Assembly: GCA_000328365.1 (NCBI GenBank)
Contig: KB308219.1
Location: 76,457-140,456, forward strand
From: Capitella teleta
Taxonomy: Eukaryota; Annelida; Polychaeta; Capitellidae
Reading direction: 5' to 3'
Length of the DNA: 64,000 nucleotides
This document shows, in pieces, positions 11,530 through 21,880 of the stretch; the first letter of the stretch is position 1; the number at the start of each line of letters is the position of its first letter. The translations under genes were made by a program, and so were the position numbers. The notes beneath the pieces are model-generated. The model had not been told where the DNA came from and did not search any database. It saw only the letters and a list, made by a program, of their open reading frames with translations.

Positions 11530-13742
11530 ATGGAGCGAGAGGAACTGCCAATTGATATTCACTACAACAAGCTGCTGGGTGAGTAAAGATGGGTGTTAAA
11601 AGCACTTGGTAATTAAAATATATCTTTTATAAGACTGGTTGACAAGTCGTCGCCATTGCCAACAGCAATGGCAAGGAGCAGCGATCACCATCCGTGAGAA
11701 AATCAACATGGCCATACAAGACATGCCGCCCGTGGAGGAGATCACTAAACTCCTGCATGGGACATGTAAGTCTGCGTTTATTTCTATCGTTTGGGGATTC
11801 ATTTCAGTAATTATCTCGCTGAATCTTTAGACATCAACTACTTTCACTGCTTGAAGATCGTTGAACTGCTGAAAGGGACGGATGATGGCGCTAAGAATAT
11901 ATTTGGAGGATATTCATCCAAAAGAATGAAAGTGAGAATTATTTGTCTATCTGAGCATTCCATCTGTTTTGGATTTTCTTTCTAGGATTGGCAGGAGATA
12001 ATAAAGTTATATGAGAAAGATGGGGTGTTTCTCGGTATGAATATTCATTTAACTATGTTGTGAATATCAACACTCATGTATATTAATTCACAGCGGAAGC
12101 AGCTCAGCTTCTGATGAGGAATGTGAATTATGAGATTCCTGTTTTGAAGAAGGAAATTACAAAATGCCAACAAATTCAATCGGTATGTGGACCATGCCAT
12201 GAGATATCATGTCATTATTTGAGATTTTGTAGGAGAGTTTGAGAAAGGAGGCTGACTATGCCAGTCATGTCAGCATGCTTCGACTCAAGTACAAAACTTC
12301 ATGCGAGCAAATGGGAATTGAAGTTGGTCTATTTTGCCTTGTGGTTTTGTTTGTATTTATTTTATTGGCGAAACAGGGAAACAAGGTACGCAAGGAGTTG
12401 TTGGAGCTGGTTAAGGATATGCCCAAGACGTACACCTCCATTGCAAGGGATGCCCAAAAGCTGCAGTGTGCTCGCGACTTCTATGTTGCGTTCACTGCCT
12501 TCACTCTTGGAAAGTGAGTCAATGAGGTAGTGAAGACTGATTATACTTCTGAATTTCTCTTCCAGTTCTGACTTTGAGTGTTGCCCTCTTTTGAGGCACC
12601 TAATGGAGAAAGGAAACACAACCGTCTACGAATGGCGCAAAGGAGAAGCGCCAAATGAGATTGAGGCAACTCCCTTTGAATTGAGTGTCAGGTGTGCTGA
12701 GGAGGAGGAGAAAGAGGAGCAACAGGAGGAGGTGGAGGAGGAGGTGGGTCGAGGCATGTTGTTGTGTTTCGCAAAATAATCTAAATTTGAAGATTGACTG
12801 GGGAATGGGTGACAATACAGGTGACGCGGATGTCATTGATTTTGATATTTCCGTCGAAGATGGTGGAAATGAGGTCAGTCATAATCAAAGTGTTCTTTGA
12901 TATCACAACTTTAATTAAACAGGAAGCGATTGACTTTGGCATTGAAGCTGATGGCGGTGTAAGCACTGAATCACCCATTCATATAGGTGAGTAAAAGCAG
13001 AAAATTTCACTCTGAATCAGCATTCTATCCGGCAGAAAAAGAAGGCGTGGCCAGAGGAGAGGACGCGCTGACCATTCTGGATAATCAAAGTACCAGAGAT
13101 AGCTTCATGGATGACTTAATGGAGGTATGGAACGGTGCACTCTCTTGACGTTTTCCAGATTTGATAAATGTTGCATTTCAGCTGGAGGCATTCCTTTCGC
13201 AGCGTCTGCATGAGATGACTGTCTCAAGTCACGTTTTGATGAGCAGTCAATTCCAAAACGCCCCCGAATGCATCCAGCTGTCAAGCAGCCAGATTGAAAC
13301 CATGTTAACAAATGTAAATCAAATCATTAATATAATGTCTACAAAGAAAATGCAAGACCTTTTCTTCATCAGGACATCTATCAGGTAATGCCTATATTTT
13401 TATCTTCAATTTGATTTGCATTTTTTGTAGCTATGTTGATCGCTTGGCTGATTCACTGAAGAAGATAATGACTGATGCCGAGAGAGCTGAGTCGTTGTCT
13501 CGTCTGATGGTGGCCAAGAGGCAGGAGGCTCTGCAGGAGGAGGCGGGGGTCGAACCGAAATTGGACCTTATCCGTAAACGCACCAAGGAGCTGCAGAAGC
13601 AGGTAACAGTTATTGTGTTTTCAGTTTTAACGCATTTGGAATCATTTATGTGTGTGTTTTTTCCCTTCAGATTGAGAGTGAGATTTCTGATAAGTACAAA
13701 GGAAGGAGGGTGAATGTGATGGGGGAAATCAACACAGTGTGA
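11530..13742 (+). CDS. CDK5RAP3: CDK5RAP3 (C53/LZAP), UFMylation complex subunit
   Basis: Fourteen coding exons: 11530-11578, 11634-11765, 11831-11931, 11986-12034, 12094-12182, 12233-12322, 12377-12513, 12566-12743, 12793-12873, 12923-12986, 13036-13124, 13182-13384, 13431-13602, 13671-13742. Phases close to 501 residues (human 506). The start MEREELPIDIHYNKLLDWL lines up with the human N-terminus. Other hallmark blocks are TIREKINMAIQDMP, NIFGGYSSKRMKDWQEII, MRNVNYEIPVLKKEI and EPKLDLIRKRTKELQKQI. The acidic central loop carries IDWG at the start of exon 9 and the variants VIDFDI and AIDFGI. These are shuffled ATG8-interacting motifs that bind UFM1 and GABARAP/LC3 in the family. The family acts with UFL1 and DDRGK1 at the ER in ribosome UFMylation and ER-phagy. 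Introns are about 50-65 bp. Confidence 0.95.
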
Positions 13743-13787
13743 AATTTTTTTTTTAAATTTAATTTTTGTTGTTATGAATGGTGATGG

Positions 13788-13793
13788 AATAAA
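13788..13793 (+). terminator. Poly(A) signal, CDK5RAP3
   Basis: AATAAA 46 bp after the CDK5RAP3 stop, in a T-rich then GT-rich context, so the 3' UTR is very short. Confidence 0.6.
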
Positions 13794-15486
13794 TGCTTTG
13801 TGCTGTAAGATTTGGTTGATATGTTTGACTAAACTGACTACAGTATAGTCTTAGTTACACGCGCAGTGCGCTTAGGCAGAGGCTGAGAGCATGTCAGCTT
13901 CACTTTTCAGAGTAGCGCATTCTACATTAACAAACATCCCTTGAAACCCGCAGAAAGTTTGTCGACGTGTGGCCCATAGTTATGTAATGCTTTAAACAAC
14001 AGCCTGCGTAGTAGAAGTGGTATGCTTTCGTTAAAAAAGATAACCTACATAGCATGCAGAGGCTAAGCAGAGCTGAGCTGCATGAGATACTAATGGCATT
14101 GTTTTAAACAGCCTCATGAAGTCTTAACTCTAAATTTGTACATTTGTAAATCATGGTTGTTGATACTTGTATAAAATGTATTTAGTGTACAATGCAATCT
14201 TCGGCTCATGCAGTTGGGGGAAAAACCCATCCCGAGTTGGTAAGGAATTCGCCTCTTCGTGAAATCGTCAAGCAGCAAGTTGTCTGCCTGTGACATGTGC
14301 GTTACCTTTTGAAACTTTTCCTGAATCTAGACCAATCATCTTGTAAAAAACAACTTCAACTTCAACAAAAACAACAGTGACACTGCCTTACACAGTTTTG
14401 CTTGCTCTGTGCTTTAACAGTTAAATAAAAGGGAGAAATTGAGCACTCCGCTTGCTGATATAAAAACCTTGCGGCTTGTGGGCGTGCATATAAACTAATC
14501 CATACATGGTTTGGAAAAGGTCGGGTGCACCTTTATTCAGGAGTGTGCTTTTAATCCAGTGTACCTTCAGTGTATATGGTATGTGTGTACCAAGCTCATA
14601 ATTATTTGCACAATTTGGCGTGAACTGCATGCTCTCTCATGCAGTGGATTAGGTTACATGTATTACATTTGTACATGTACATAAGCAGTTTGTCATAACT
14701 TATTGCCCAATTTCTGAGAACTGAAAACTGATTACCGGGTATGTGTCTGGATGTGTCATTTGCAATAACCATTTTACAAAAATGTAATGGAATTTACAGA
14801 GGAAATAAGGAATGCTAGATATTAAATTCAATCAAGTTTTATTGAATGGCACACTGATCAGATAAAACTCAAAAGAACAAAGCAGCTTTTAGTCAAATCC
14901 TGATTCTCCAGAGCACTTGACAAAAAGGTGGAAGGTTTTTTCAATTGACCAGAAAGCAATAAAAATCATAAGGATGTAATTCACTCTATTCATGGAGAAG
15001 ATATTTTCTTCATGTTTGTGTTTAAATCAAACTTTACAAAATGACTGTTGATTATGAGGAAATCTGCAAAGATTGACAAAATGTATTATGCGTAAAATTC
15101 ATGCACTTTGCTAATCATTATTAGATGTAAAATTTGATTGGACTTAATTCTGAATACAATACATGTATGTGTAATTGTGTATGCTCAATACTTGAAGATG
15201 TCCACGTGCATTATGGGTTTGAACGCATGTTAATGAGGTCATGAATCAAAACTTCCAGTACATTTACTTGATTGGCACAGAAATCAGCTGTGAAATGTAA
15301 CGATATTTTTGACTACAAACGAAGTGTAGGAAAATGATACATTGTGTATAAGACTAAAGTTGAACACATACTGATACTACATTATATAATTAACACAGAC
15401 TAAGCATAATTTGCCAATAAATTAAACATAATTAAAATAATAATCATTGTTTTGATTAAATTCAGTATTTTTTTTGACATGGGGCA
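13794..15486. other. Convergent intergenic region CDK5RAP3/PIGV
   Basis: No coding sequence recognised. TTTATT words on plus (for example near 14836) would serve as minus-strand AATAAA signals for PIGV, whose 3' UTR should lie here. No clear repeat ends seen. Confidence 0.4.
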
Positions 15487-16241
15487 TTAGGTCCAGGGCA
15501 GGAAGTTAGAGAAAGCAGCCACGCCAACAAAGAAATAGAGATGAAAGTAAACAAAGATGACATTGTTGAGCCAGTGACTGTCCCAATCCACTGAATCCTC
15601 CCAACTGTTGGTTTTATTTGATGAGCTGTGGAAGGTTCCGTTTAATCCCTGTGTGGAGGAGGCGCCAGATCTCGTACGAAGCTGATCTTGGGATATAGTC
15701 AGGCTGGCCACAAACCAGTAGAGAATAGGACAGGAAGCTGCAATGAGCCGAGTGATGACCTGAGAAGAGAGAATTGAGTGACAGAGAGAGGAAGAGATAG
15801 AGAGACCTACCTGAACGTGCATGAACAGAACACCGAACATGACCATGTACAGCATATGACAGACGTAAACCAAGCATTTCTTGCTGTCAAAACCAAGGCC
15901 TCTTCTGGATGAGCTTCCTAACTCCTCGTCATCACTTTTTTTGTGGGCAGCGTCATTAGGATCGATTAAACCGAGGGTAACACTGTATGTTGTGTTCTTG
16001 CCGATATACATAGCAGAGGCAAACACACAGAGGAAAACCATTGGTGCAGCGAGAAGGAAATTAGGAATCTGCTTCACTTGGTAGTAATGCAAGAAGCCGT
16101 TATCCCAGTGGGTGTTTTGAACATAGAAATACGAAAAGGGAAGAAAATCGTTGCACCATTTTGCAGTTCCAGTGTGTGGCATCTTGNNNNNNNNNNNNNN
16201 NNNNNNNNNNNNNNNNNNNNNNNNNNNNNNNNNNNNCAGAA
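15487..16241 (-). CDS. PIGV: PIGV: GPI mannosyltransferase 2, C-terminal exons
   Basis: Two minus-strand exons, 16241-15811 (interrupted by the 50-N gap) and 15759-15487. The protein reads FYVQNTHWDNGFLHYYQVKQ, then IPNFLLAAPM, then MHVQ joined to VITRLIAASCPILYWF, and ends FSNFLPWT, which is the PIGV C-terminus. PIGV is a multi-pass ER enzyme that adds the second mannose to the GPI anchor precursor. Several hydrophobic segments are visible. The exon starts at a TTTTCAG acceptor right beside the gap. The linking intron is 51 bp. Residues inside the gap are unknown. The upstream half is not found next to it; see the putative exon 1 at 19904-19975. Confidence 0.9.
16187..16236. other. Assembly gap, 50 N
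   Basis: Run of 50 N inside a PIGV exon. The reading frame on both sides is compatible with PIGV, but true gap length and content are unknown. Confidence 0.99.
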
Positions 16242-16324
16242 CTGAAAAGTGATTAAGCATTGCGACATTTGGTGTTACTAATATATATATATACATTTTA
16301 TTCACAAACTCAAGTTTGTACATT

Positions 16325-17283
16325 TGATATGAAAAACAAAAACAGTAAGTTTAACAGAACTGCAAACAGTACTTAATTAAGTAATACATAAATAATAAAG
16401 TAGTGCATTAATTTCGATATGACTCAATATGCAGTCTATTGAGCCACACCGAGCTTCAAGTAATTCTTTTAAAACAGTAACATTTGCAATATCGTGCTCT
16501 GAAAAGGCGCTAAAATATATTGCGAAAAGTACATTTTTCAAACAGTTTTTCGGCATGACTAAATTTTGCTGATCACATTGTAGGAATACTGAAGCTTTTT
16601 TTTAATTTTTAGCCACAACAGAATTAGAAGTAAGAGATAAGTTTGCACACAATTGAATCAAAACATTATCACTTTTAAAACAATTATTCCAAAAAGAAGA
16701 AAATCTGTACATAAGTTGTGTATCTAAGTCTGGTTGGTGCATTAACAGGTAAACATATTTTGATCTCGTGCGTAGATTCAAATTAAGTAATCGCTTAATA
16801 CATTTTTTATAACAAACAATGAAATCATTTAAATTACTTAGCGACCAAAGAGGAGAACCATAAAAACTTGTGCAATAGGATTTAAATAATGAACATAGAA
16901 CATCAGGTGAACAGTGCTTGTAATGAGAGTACAAAACATTAGTTTTTATAATCATATCCTTAGATAATTTAGACAGATTTTTAGCATGTGTATCTTTTCC
17001 AATTAAAGTTCCTAAATGTAAAGCATTAGTGACATATTCTATGGGTTGGCCGTGGAGATAAAATGATTGACAACAATGAATTCTTGAAGAGTTATTAAAC
17101 AGGAAAACGTGACTTTTGGTGCTATTGAATTTGACAGAATATTCAAGTGAAAACCGCTCACAAATTTCTATTAAGTGGGACATGGCTGAGTGAGTCGGTG
17201 CTATAAGAGTAAGATCATCAGCATAAGTTAAAGCTCCACAATAAACATGACCTACATAACATCCAATTTTTGATTTAAAAAAA
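16325..17283 (-). mobile_element. Non-LTR retrotransposon (LINE) 3' fragment
   Basis: On the minus strand the fragment begins just upstream of the reverse-transcriptase catalytic core, ALTYADDLTLIAPTHSAM (YADD near 17220), and continues through the thumb region (LHLGTLIGKDTHAKNLSKLS, FKSYCTSFYGSPLWSLSN) to a stop near 16602. It ends in an AT-rich 3' UTR close to 16325. It is 5'-truncated and open for about 200 residues, so it is not very old. The clade is not assigned with certainty; CR1/Jockey-type is likely. It lies in a PIGV intron in the same orientation as the gene. Confidence 0.85.
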
Positions 17284-18165
17284 AAAAATCATAGCCTACA
17301 ATAGCCTACAATATCAAGTATCTACTGTAAATTAGTTTTTAATTAAATATGTACAACTAAACAAGCATTGCTGATGAGTGCTGGCAGAAAGCTAGAAGCA
17401 TGTATAGTATAATTTGGGTTACATAATGTGTTAAACTAAATAATTATAATCAACAGCTATATCAAACAGATGAATAGGAATGAATGTACAAGACTGTAAT
17501 CACAATTCACATGTAGGGGAAAGTGCCTAACATGCACCTTGTTTGTAAGATTCACCCCCCCCCCCCCCTTTGTGGCTAACTGATGCATCCTAGCGACAAA
17601 ACAAATATGCCAATGAAAAGAAGCCATTGACATATGAGTGCAAAATATTTATCATCTTTCCTGATGGAGAACTTCATTGGGTGAGTACGTTTTAAAATGG
17701 CTCAATTTAAGAAAGTTTTCACACTTATTCTGTCATGTATTATCTGCCATTATAGCTTGTGTACCCCCTATGTCTTGATATGACGGTTTAAAGTAATCAT
17801 TCATAGCCCTTTTCTGCCTTAAATGGGTGATTTGGTGCCACTGTGGGTGATAAAATAGTGCTATTCAAGGAAGCATGCGCTGTAGGCGTGTGTCTTGGAG
17901 ATCGCCTTGTTGAGTCCTTATGTACATTGGTTGGGCTAATTTTACAAGCCTGCAGCTACAGCAGTGTACACTGTACTCATTAGTACTAAATAATCATATC
18001 AAATAGCATAGACCTAGGGCTGGGCTAATACTATCTACTTCATTCCACATTGTGAGAGCTACCAGCCTGGGGAGATAATACATGTACATCACTGCAGGGC
18101 CTATATTCCATAAAATAAATATATTTCCAGCATTGTTCCGTAATGTATTGTCTCTTTTCTTGCAG
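17284..18165. other. Unannotated sequence with poly-C run
   Basis: AT-rich, with a C homopolymer near 17555-17569. I searched for missing PIGV exons on the minus strand and recognised none. Confidence 0.35.
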
Positions 18166-18576
18166 ATTGAATGAGCTTCATGACTGTGTGTTAGTTATCT
18201 TTCTCAAGCACCTCCATCTTAATGAACTTGTTCAATCAGTGAACCGAGTGTGCAAGAGATTTTACGCCCTCATTAGGACGAGCCCATTCAGCCCGAATCA
18301 TTTTGAGTTTGATTATCAAATTCAGCTCAACGCTACATCGTTACCTATTGTCTTCGACAACCGCAAAGCTCAGATTTTTTTTTCGACTGTGTCTCCCTGG
18401 AGCAATTGATGCTCTTCCGCCTATAATAGACTACCATTTCTTCAGCATCAGAGAAGCATGTCAGCTTGAACTACTCGATCTGACTGGTGTACAAATGTTA
18501 CCACTGGGTTTTCTTACTGAGTTGAATTTGGAAGAGTCCATATTAAGTACAGTATCATTTTTTTATAATTTGTAAA
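18166..18576 (+). pseudogene. F-box-like gene fragment
   Basis: After a good acceptor (TTTTCTTGCAG) the plus strand reads LNELHDCVLVIFLKHLHLNE then LVQSVNRVCKRFYALI, an F-box-like motif that in this family recruits a substrate to an SCF ubiquitin ligase. About 90 residues in, the frame stops in a T-run (18367-18376). A different frame then carries on with ACQLELLDLTGVQMLPLGFL. No start exon or further exons are found. It is best read as a fragment with one frame break, possibly a sequencing slip in the homopolymer. Confidence 0.45.
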
Positions 18577-19903
18577 CTTTAACTTTGTCACAGTATGCAT
18601 GTTGACTCTTTCAAAACGTTTTAGTATCAGTAGTTTTCTTGGCAAGATGCAGGATCTCATTTTCAAACAATAAACCTATTATCATTTGATGTTCTTGTCT
18701 TGGGGATGTTTTCTTCTTTATAGCACCGGTATATAGCTAACTTTGTGGATGTCCCTCCATAGGCCTAATGAGATGGAGACTACCTGCTGTGGATTAATTT
18801 GAGCTGTGTGGGACTGAAAACAAACATAATACTGTGTGTGACAAATTGATTCAATACAGCATAAAATACACTAGGCATATAGGGCCTACACAACAAAATA
18901 GATTCTGTGAAAAAAAAAAAAAAAAAATAGGATAAGAAGTATGAGGTGCATCTTAAAAACCAGGGTGAGTTTTGGGGACAGCAGGGGTGCATCTTGGCAG
19001 CAGGTGTGTGCAAGTCGCATGCCCTTCGGGTTTTATTTTAATCAGACTTTACTCAGTTATTTTCCATTCTAGACAGTAAAAATGTAACAAAAGATACAGT
19101 ACCCCTTAAGTAATAATCTGGACACCCAACTGACTGTATACGAAACGTAATTTATCCGATTTTGACGATTGAAAAAATTGGGGTGCATAGGCACTTCCCC
19201 CTAATGATGTATGAGATGTATGTATCAGTAATGTATGAGATATACTGACTGAGCATAGGTTACTGTACATAACACAATATTAAAGCTATACAAAAAGAGA
19301 AACTCGAATGCCAGAATGTAACAGTGCCGAAACAAGCTTACAAAGGGCAAGACACTTTAATCCAATTAACCTGAACCTGATCTGATACTAGTACTCCGAT
19401 CACTGTATACTTATACTGACTCATCAGAGTGGCCTGGTCAGCAGATAATACTAGTAGATACCAGGATACATCTAGTCTCGTTCCAAGACTATTATTGCTA
19501 TAAGGATCATCCCCACAGATTTAGAAATTATGGCTACAGAATCATGAGAATGCAGCTAGCATACAATATAAAAAATGATACATCATAATCAAGATCATCA
19601 TAACAGACATGAGACTAGTACATGAGATGTTGAGTTACTATTGAGTACAGCCAGTGGTAGCTCCCCAAGCCGTAGCCCGAACCGTAGCGTAGTCTATAGT
19701 ACACTACTGTAGCCTGTAGGAACTGCTCCGCTACCCCATGGGAGCTAAGCCAGTGCCAGTGGCAGTTGTGAGTTGAGTTGTCATTGAAAAACTTGTTGAA
19801 AACTGGACGAATACGGTTTAAGTGGATTGTAATTCCCCGATACGAGAATAATTATAGATCTAACTAAGCCTACAATCGGTTTGAGATTTATAGAATTACA
19901 GAC
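18577..19903. other. Probable PIGV intron sequence, nothing recognised
   Basis: Contains an A-run at 18907-18926 and scattered short repeats. No PIGV middle exon, RNA or transposon boundary recognised on either strand. Confidence 0.35.
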
Positions 19904-19975
19904 CTGCATCAAAATGACAAGAATTCTTGAATATAGCGCAAAGCTTCTAACTTTCTTCTCCAATTTTGACGCCAT
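19904..19975 (-). CDS. PIGV: Putative PIGV first coding exon
   Basis: The minus strand encodes 24 residues, MASKLEKKVRSFALYSRILV plus ILMQ, then a donor (GTCTGT). This resembles the human PIGV N-terminus (EVLRFAVSCRILTLMLQ) in position and pattern. An alternative ATG lies 16 codons upstream in frame, but the chosen start fits the family better. If correct, PIGV spans 15487-19975 and lacks about half of its coding sequence in this assembly. The match is short, so a chance resemblance is possible. Confidence 0.6.
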
Positions 19976-20220
19976 GTTCACTGGATATTGATTGACACCG
20001 GAAAACGTGCTCCTGGGGCACATGGGATTTATTTACATCAACAAGCATGCTGATTGGATGATAAAAATAATCGACGAATCACAGCCATCGTAACAAACTT
20101 GTTTTTTGTCCATAGCATTGTGGGAAGGCGAAGGGCCACTTCCGGTTGATGTGGCTAAAAGAAATTCTGAAAGAAGACTCGCCTTTCCTATTCTGTATTA
20201 TGATTTGATGTTGTTGAATC
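19976..20220. promoter_or_regulatory. Bidirectional promoter region PIGV/TMEM167A
   Basis: 245 bp between the putative PIGV start codon and the TMEM167A start codon on opposite strands. It must hold both 5' UTRs; CCAAT-type sites (ATTGG near 20053) are visible. Shared use is inferred. Confidence 0.4.
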
Positions 20221-21880
20221 ATGGTAAATATCGGGCGGAATGGTGTTCTTCAAATTATAAAACTCTCATTATCTCACATACGAAACTTGTCTGCTCGGGT
20301 ACTTGCTCAGCGCCCATCCCCTCTGTTCTGCTTCAGTAGAGTGCGTTATGATTGCAGATTCCTCCTGCCAAAGTCAAGTGTAAAGGGGCCTCCAGGTCAA
20401 TTTAGGGTCTATTTACTATTCGTCTCGTCGCAAAACTATTACTAATAATTGCTGCTCTCACCCCCTCCACTCCCAGATGGCTGCATCAATGATTCATTTA
20501 TTATTCAATGGATCTAATTAGGCCTACTAATTCATGTAACTACACATATATGCTGCTTATGATTGACCGTATGATGGCGTATCCCTTCTCATGTCACTAG
20601 CCCATTACATTACCTCTTCTTCACGGATGTGCTCATCGTACAGGGTGTTCGCTGCCCAGCACTGATTTCCTAATGGTTGACGTTTGTGATGGGCAAAGCT
20701 TCGGCTTCGAACTTCAGACTTCTAAGAATATTGGATATTTTCTGAAGCTTCTGCTTCGAACGAAAAGAGTGCAACAAATCCAAATATCAAAATATTTTTT
20801 TCTCCTGAATTAATTAAACTCTTTAGGTTACTTTGTTTACTCGCCGCATTACTCGCTGTAATTAAATGCTTGAATGCGTAACAATGGATGAGAATCAACA
20901 AAGCATACTTTAAATCAACACATAACTTCTAAAAAGAAGATCAAACTTTCACAAATAAAGTCGTGAAGTTGATGTAAACAGTGGTGTCAGCAATCCTTGG
21001 AAGTGATAAGCTTTAAAAATCAAATTAGAAATAATGATCAAGCAAACCTAATTGCACAACTTCCTTATTCGTGATTTAGTTTGCTGAGGGGTTTACGGAT
21101 CAGGAGAGTTTCTTGTGCTCACTTTTGTAAGTTTCGTTCAACTTACTGGCTTTCAAGAGTACATGTATCATAGCACGTGACAAAACCTGACCAATCACAT
21201 GTCGAGCTGCTCTCGATTGGTCAACTAAGGGTACTTGAAGGGGCGTTAATTGATTAATCCTACTAGCATATTCAACGATCGAAGATATTACTGAAATGGA
21301 ATGGCTATATATTCGGCTCCGTATTCAGCTTCGATGAATATATACTGCTCGAAGCTCGGACAAATTCAATAATTGCCCATCACTAGTTAATGTGGGAGTG
21401 CTTTGCATCCAAAGAAAATTGTTCGTAAGAGAGGACTGTTCACTGGAGGTGTGTTCGTTAGATACAGGTACTACTGTATATGTATGTGGTAAAGTTCGAA
21501 ATTGTTTTGTGTGCCATAAGGATCCATACATCATTTAACCTGTATCAAAATGCTCTCCACACGGTCATTCTCTTCTCTCAACCTTTCTTCTCTTTTTTCT
21601 TCTTTTCCAGTCGGCCATTTTCAACTTCCAAAGTTTGCTCACTGTTGTCCTCCTCTTGATTTGCACATGCGCATACATTAGATCCATAGCTCCACGATTG
21701 CTAGACAAAAATAAGGAAGGGTGAGTCATTGATTGATTGCCATTTTTTTCAGTGAATTTGATTTTTTCCTTCAGATTACTTGGTGTCTTCTGGAAGTGTG
21801 CAAGAATAGGAGAGAGGAAGAGTCCATATGTTGCAGTGTGTTGTATAGCTATGGCCTTCAGTATATTGTTCTGGTCATGA
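20221..21880 (+). CDS. TMEM167A: TMEM167A/kish: small Golgi membrane protein
   Basis: Exons 20221-20223 (the ATG alone, directly followed by the donor GTAAAT), 21611-21720 and 21775-21880 give 72 residues, the same length as human Kish-A. The protein starts [20 protein letters not shown], continues [18 protein letters not shown] and ends with a second membrane segment [15 protein letters not shown]. It has two transmembrane helices around a conserved loop ([16 protein letters not shown]). In flies kish is needed in the early secretory pathway. The coding match of exons 2-3 is certain. The ATG exon was chosen because phase requires an exon ending in ATG and 20221 has a good donor. The 1.4 kb intron 1 contains an hAT-like MITE. 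Confidence 0.93.
20684..21385 (+). mobile_element. hAT-like MITE, copy A
   Basis: The termini TTGTGATGGGCA... and ...TGCCCATCACTA are inverted. The element is flanked by 8-bp GTTGACGT (20676-20683) and GTTAATGT (21386-21393), which differ by two transitions, as expected of a decayed hAT target-site duplication. GCTTCGGCTTCGAAC-type words fill the subterminal region. It has no transposase (about 700 bp). A second copy in inverse orientation lies at 50678-51413. Confidence 0.75.

Noticed and set aside
20106-20445. Plus-strand frames starting at 20106 and 20221 as separate small proteins
   Set aside because: They read into the TMEM167A intron; only the ATG at 20221 is used.
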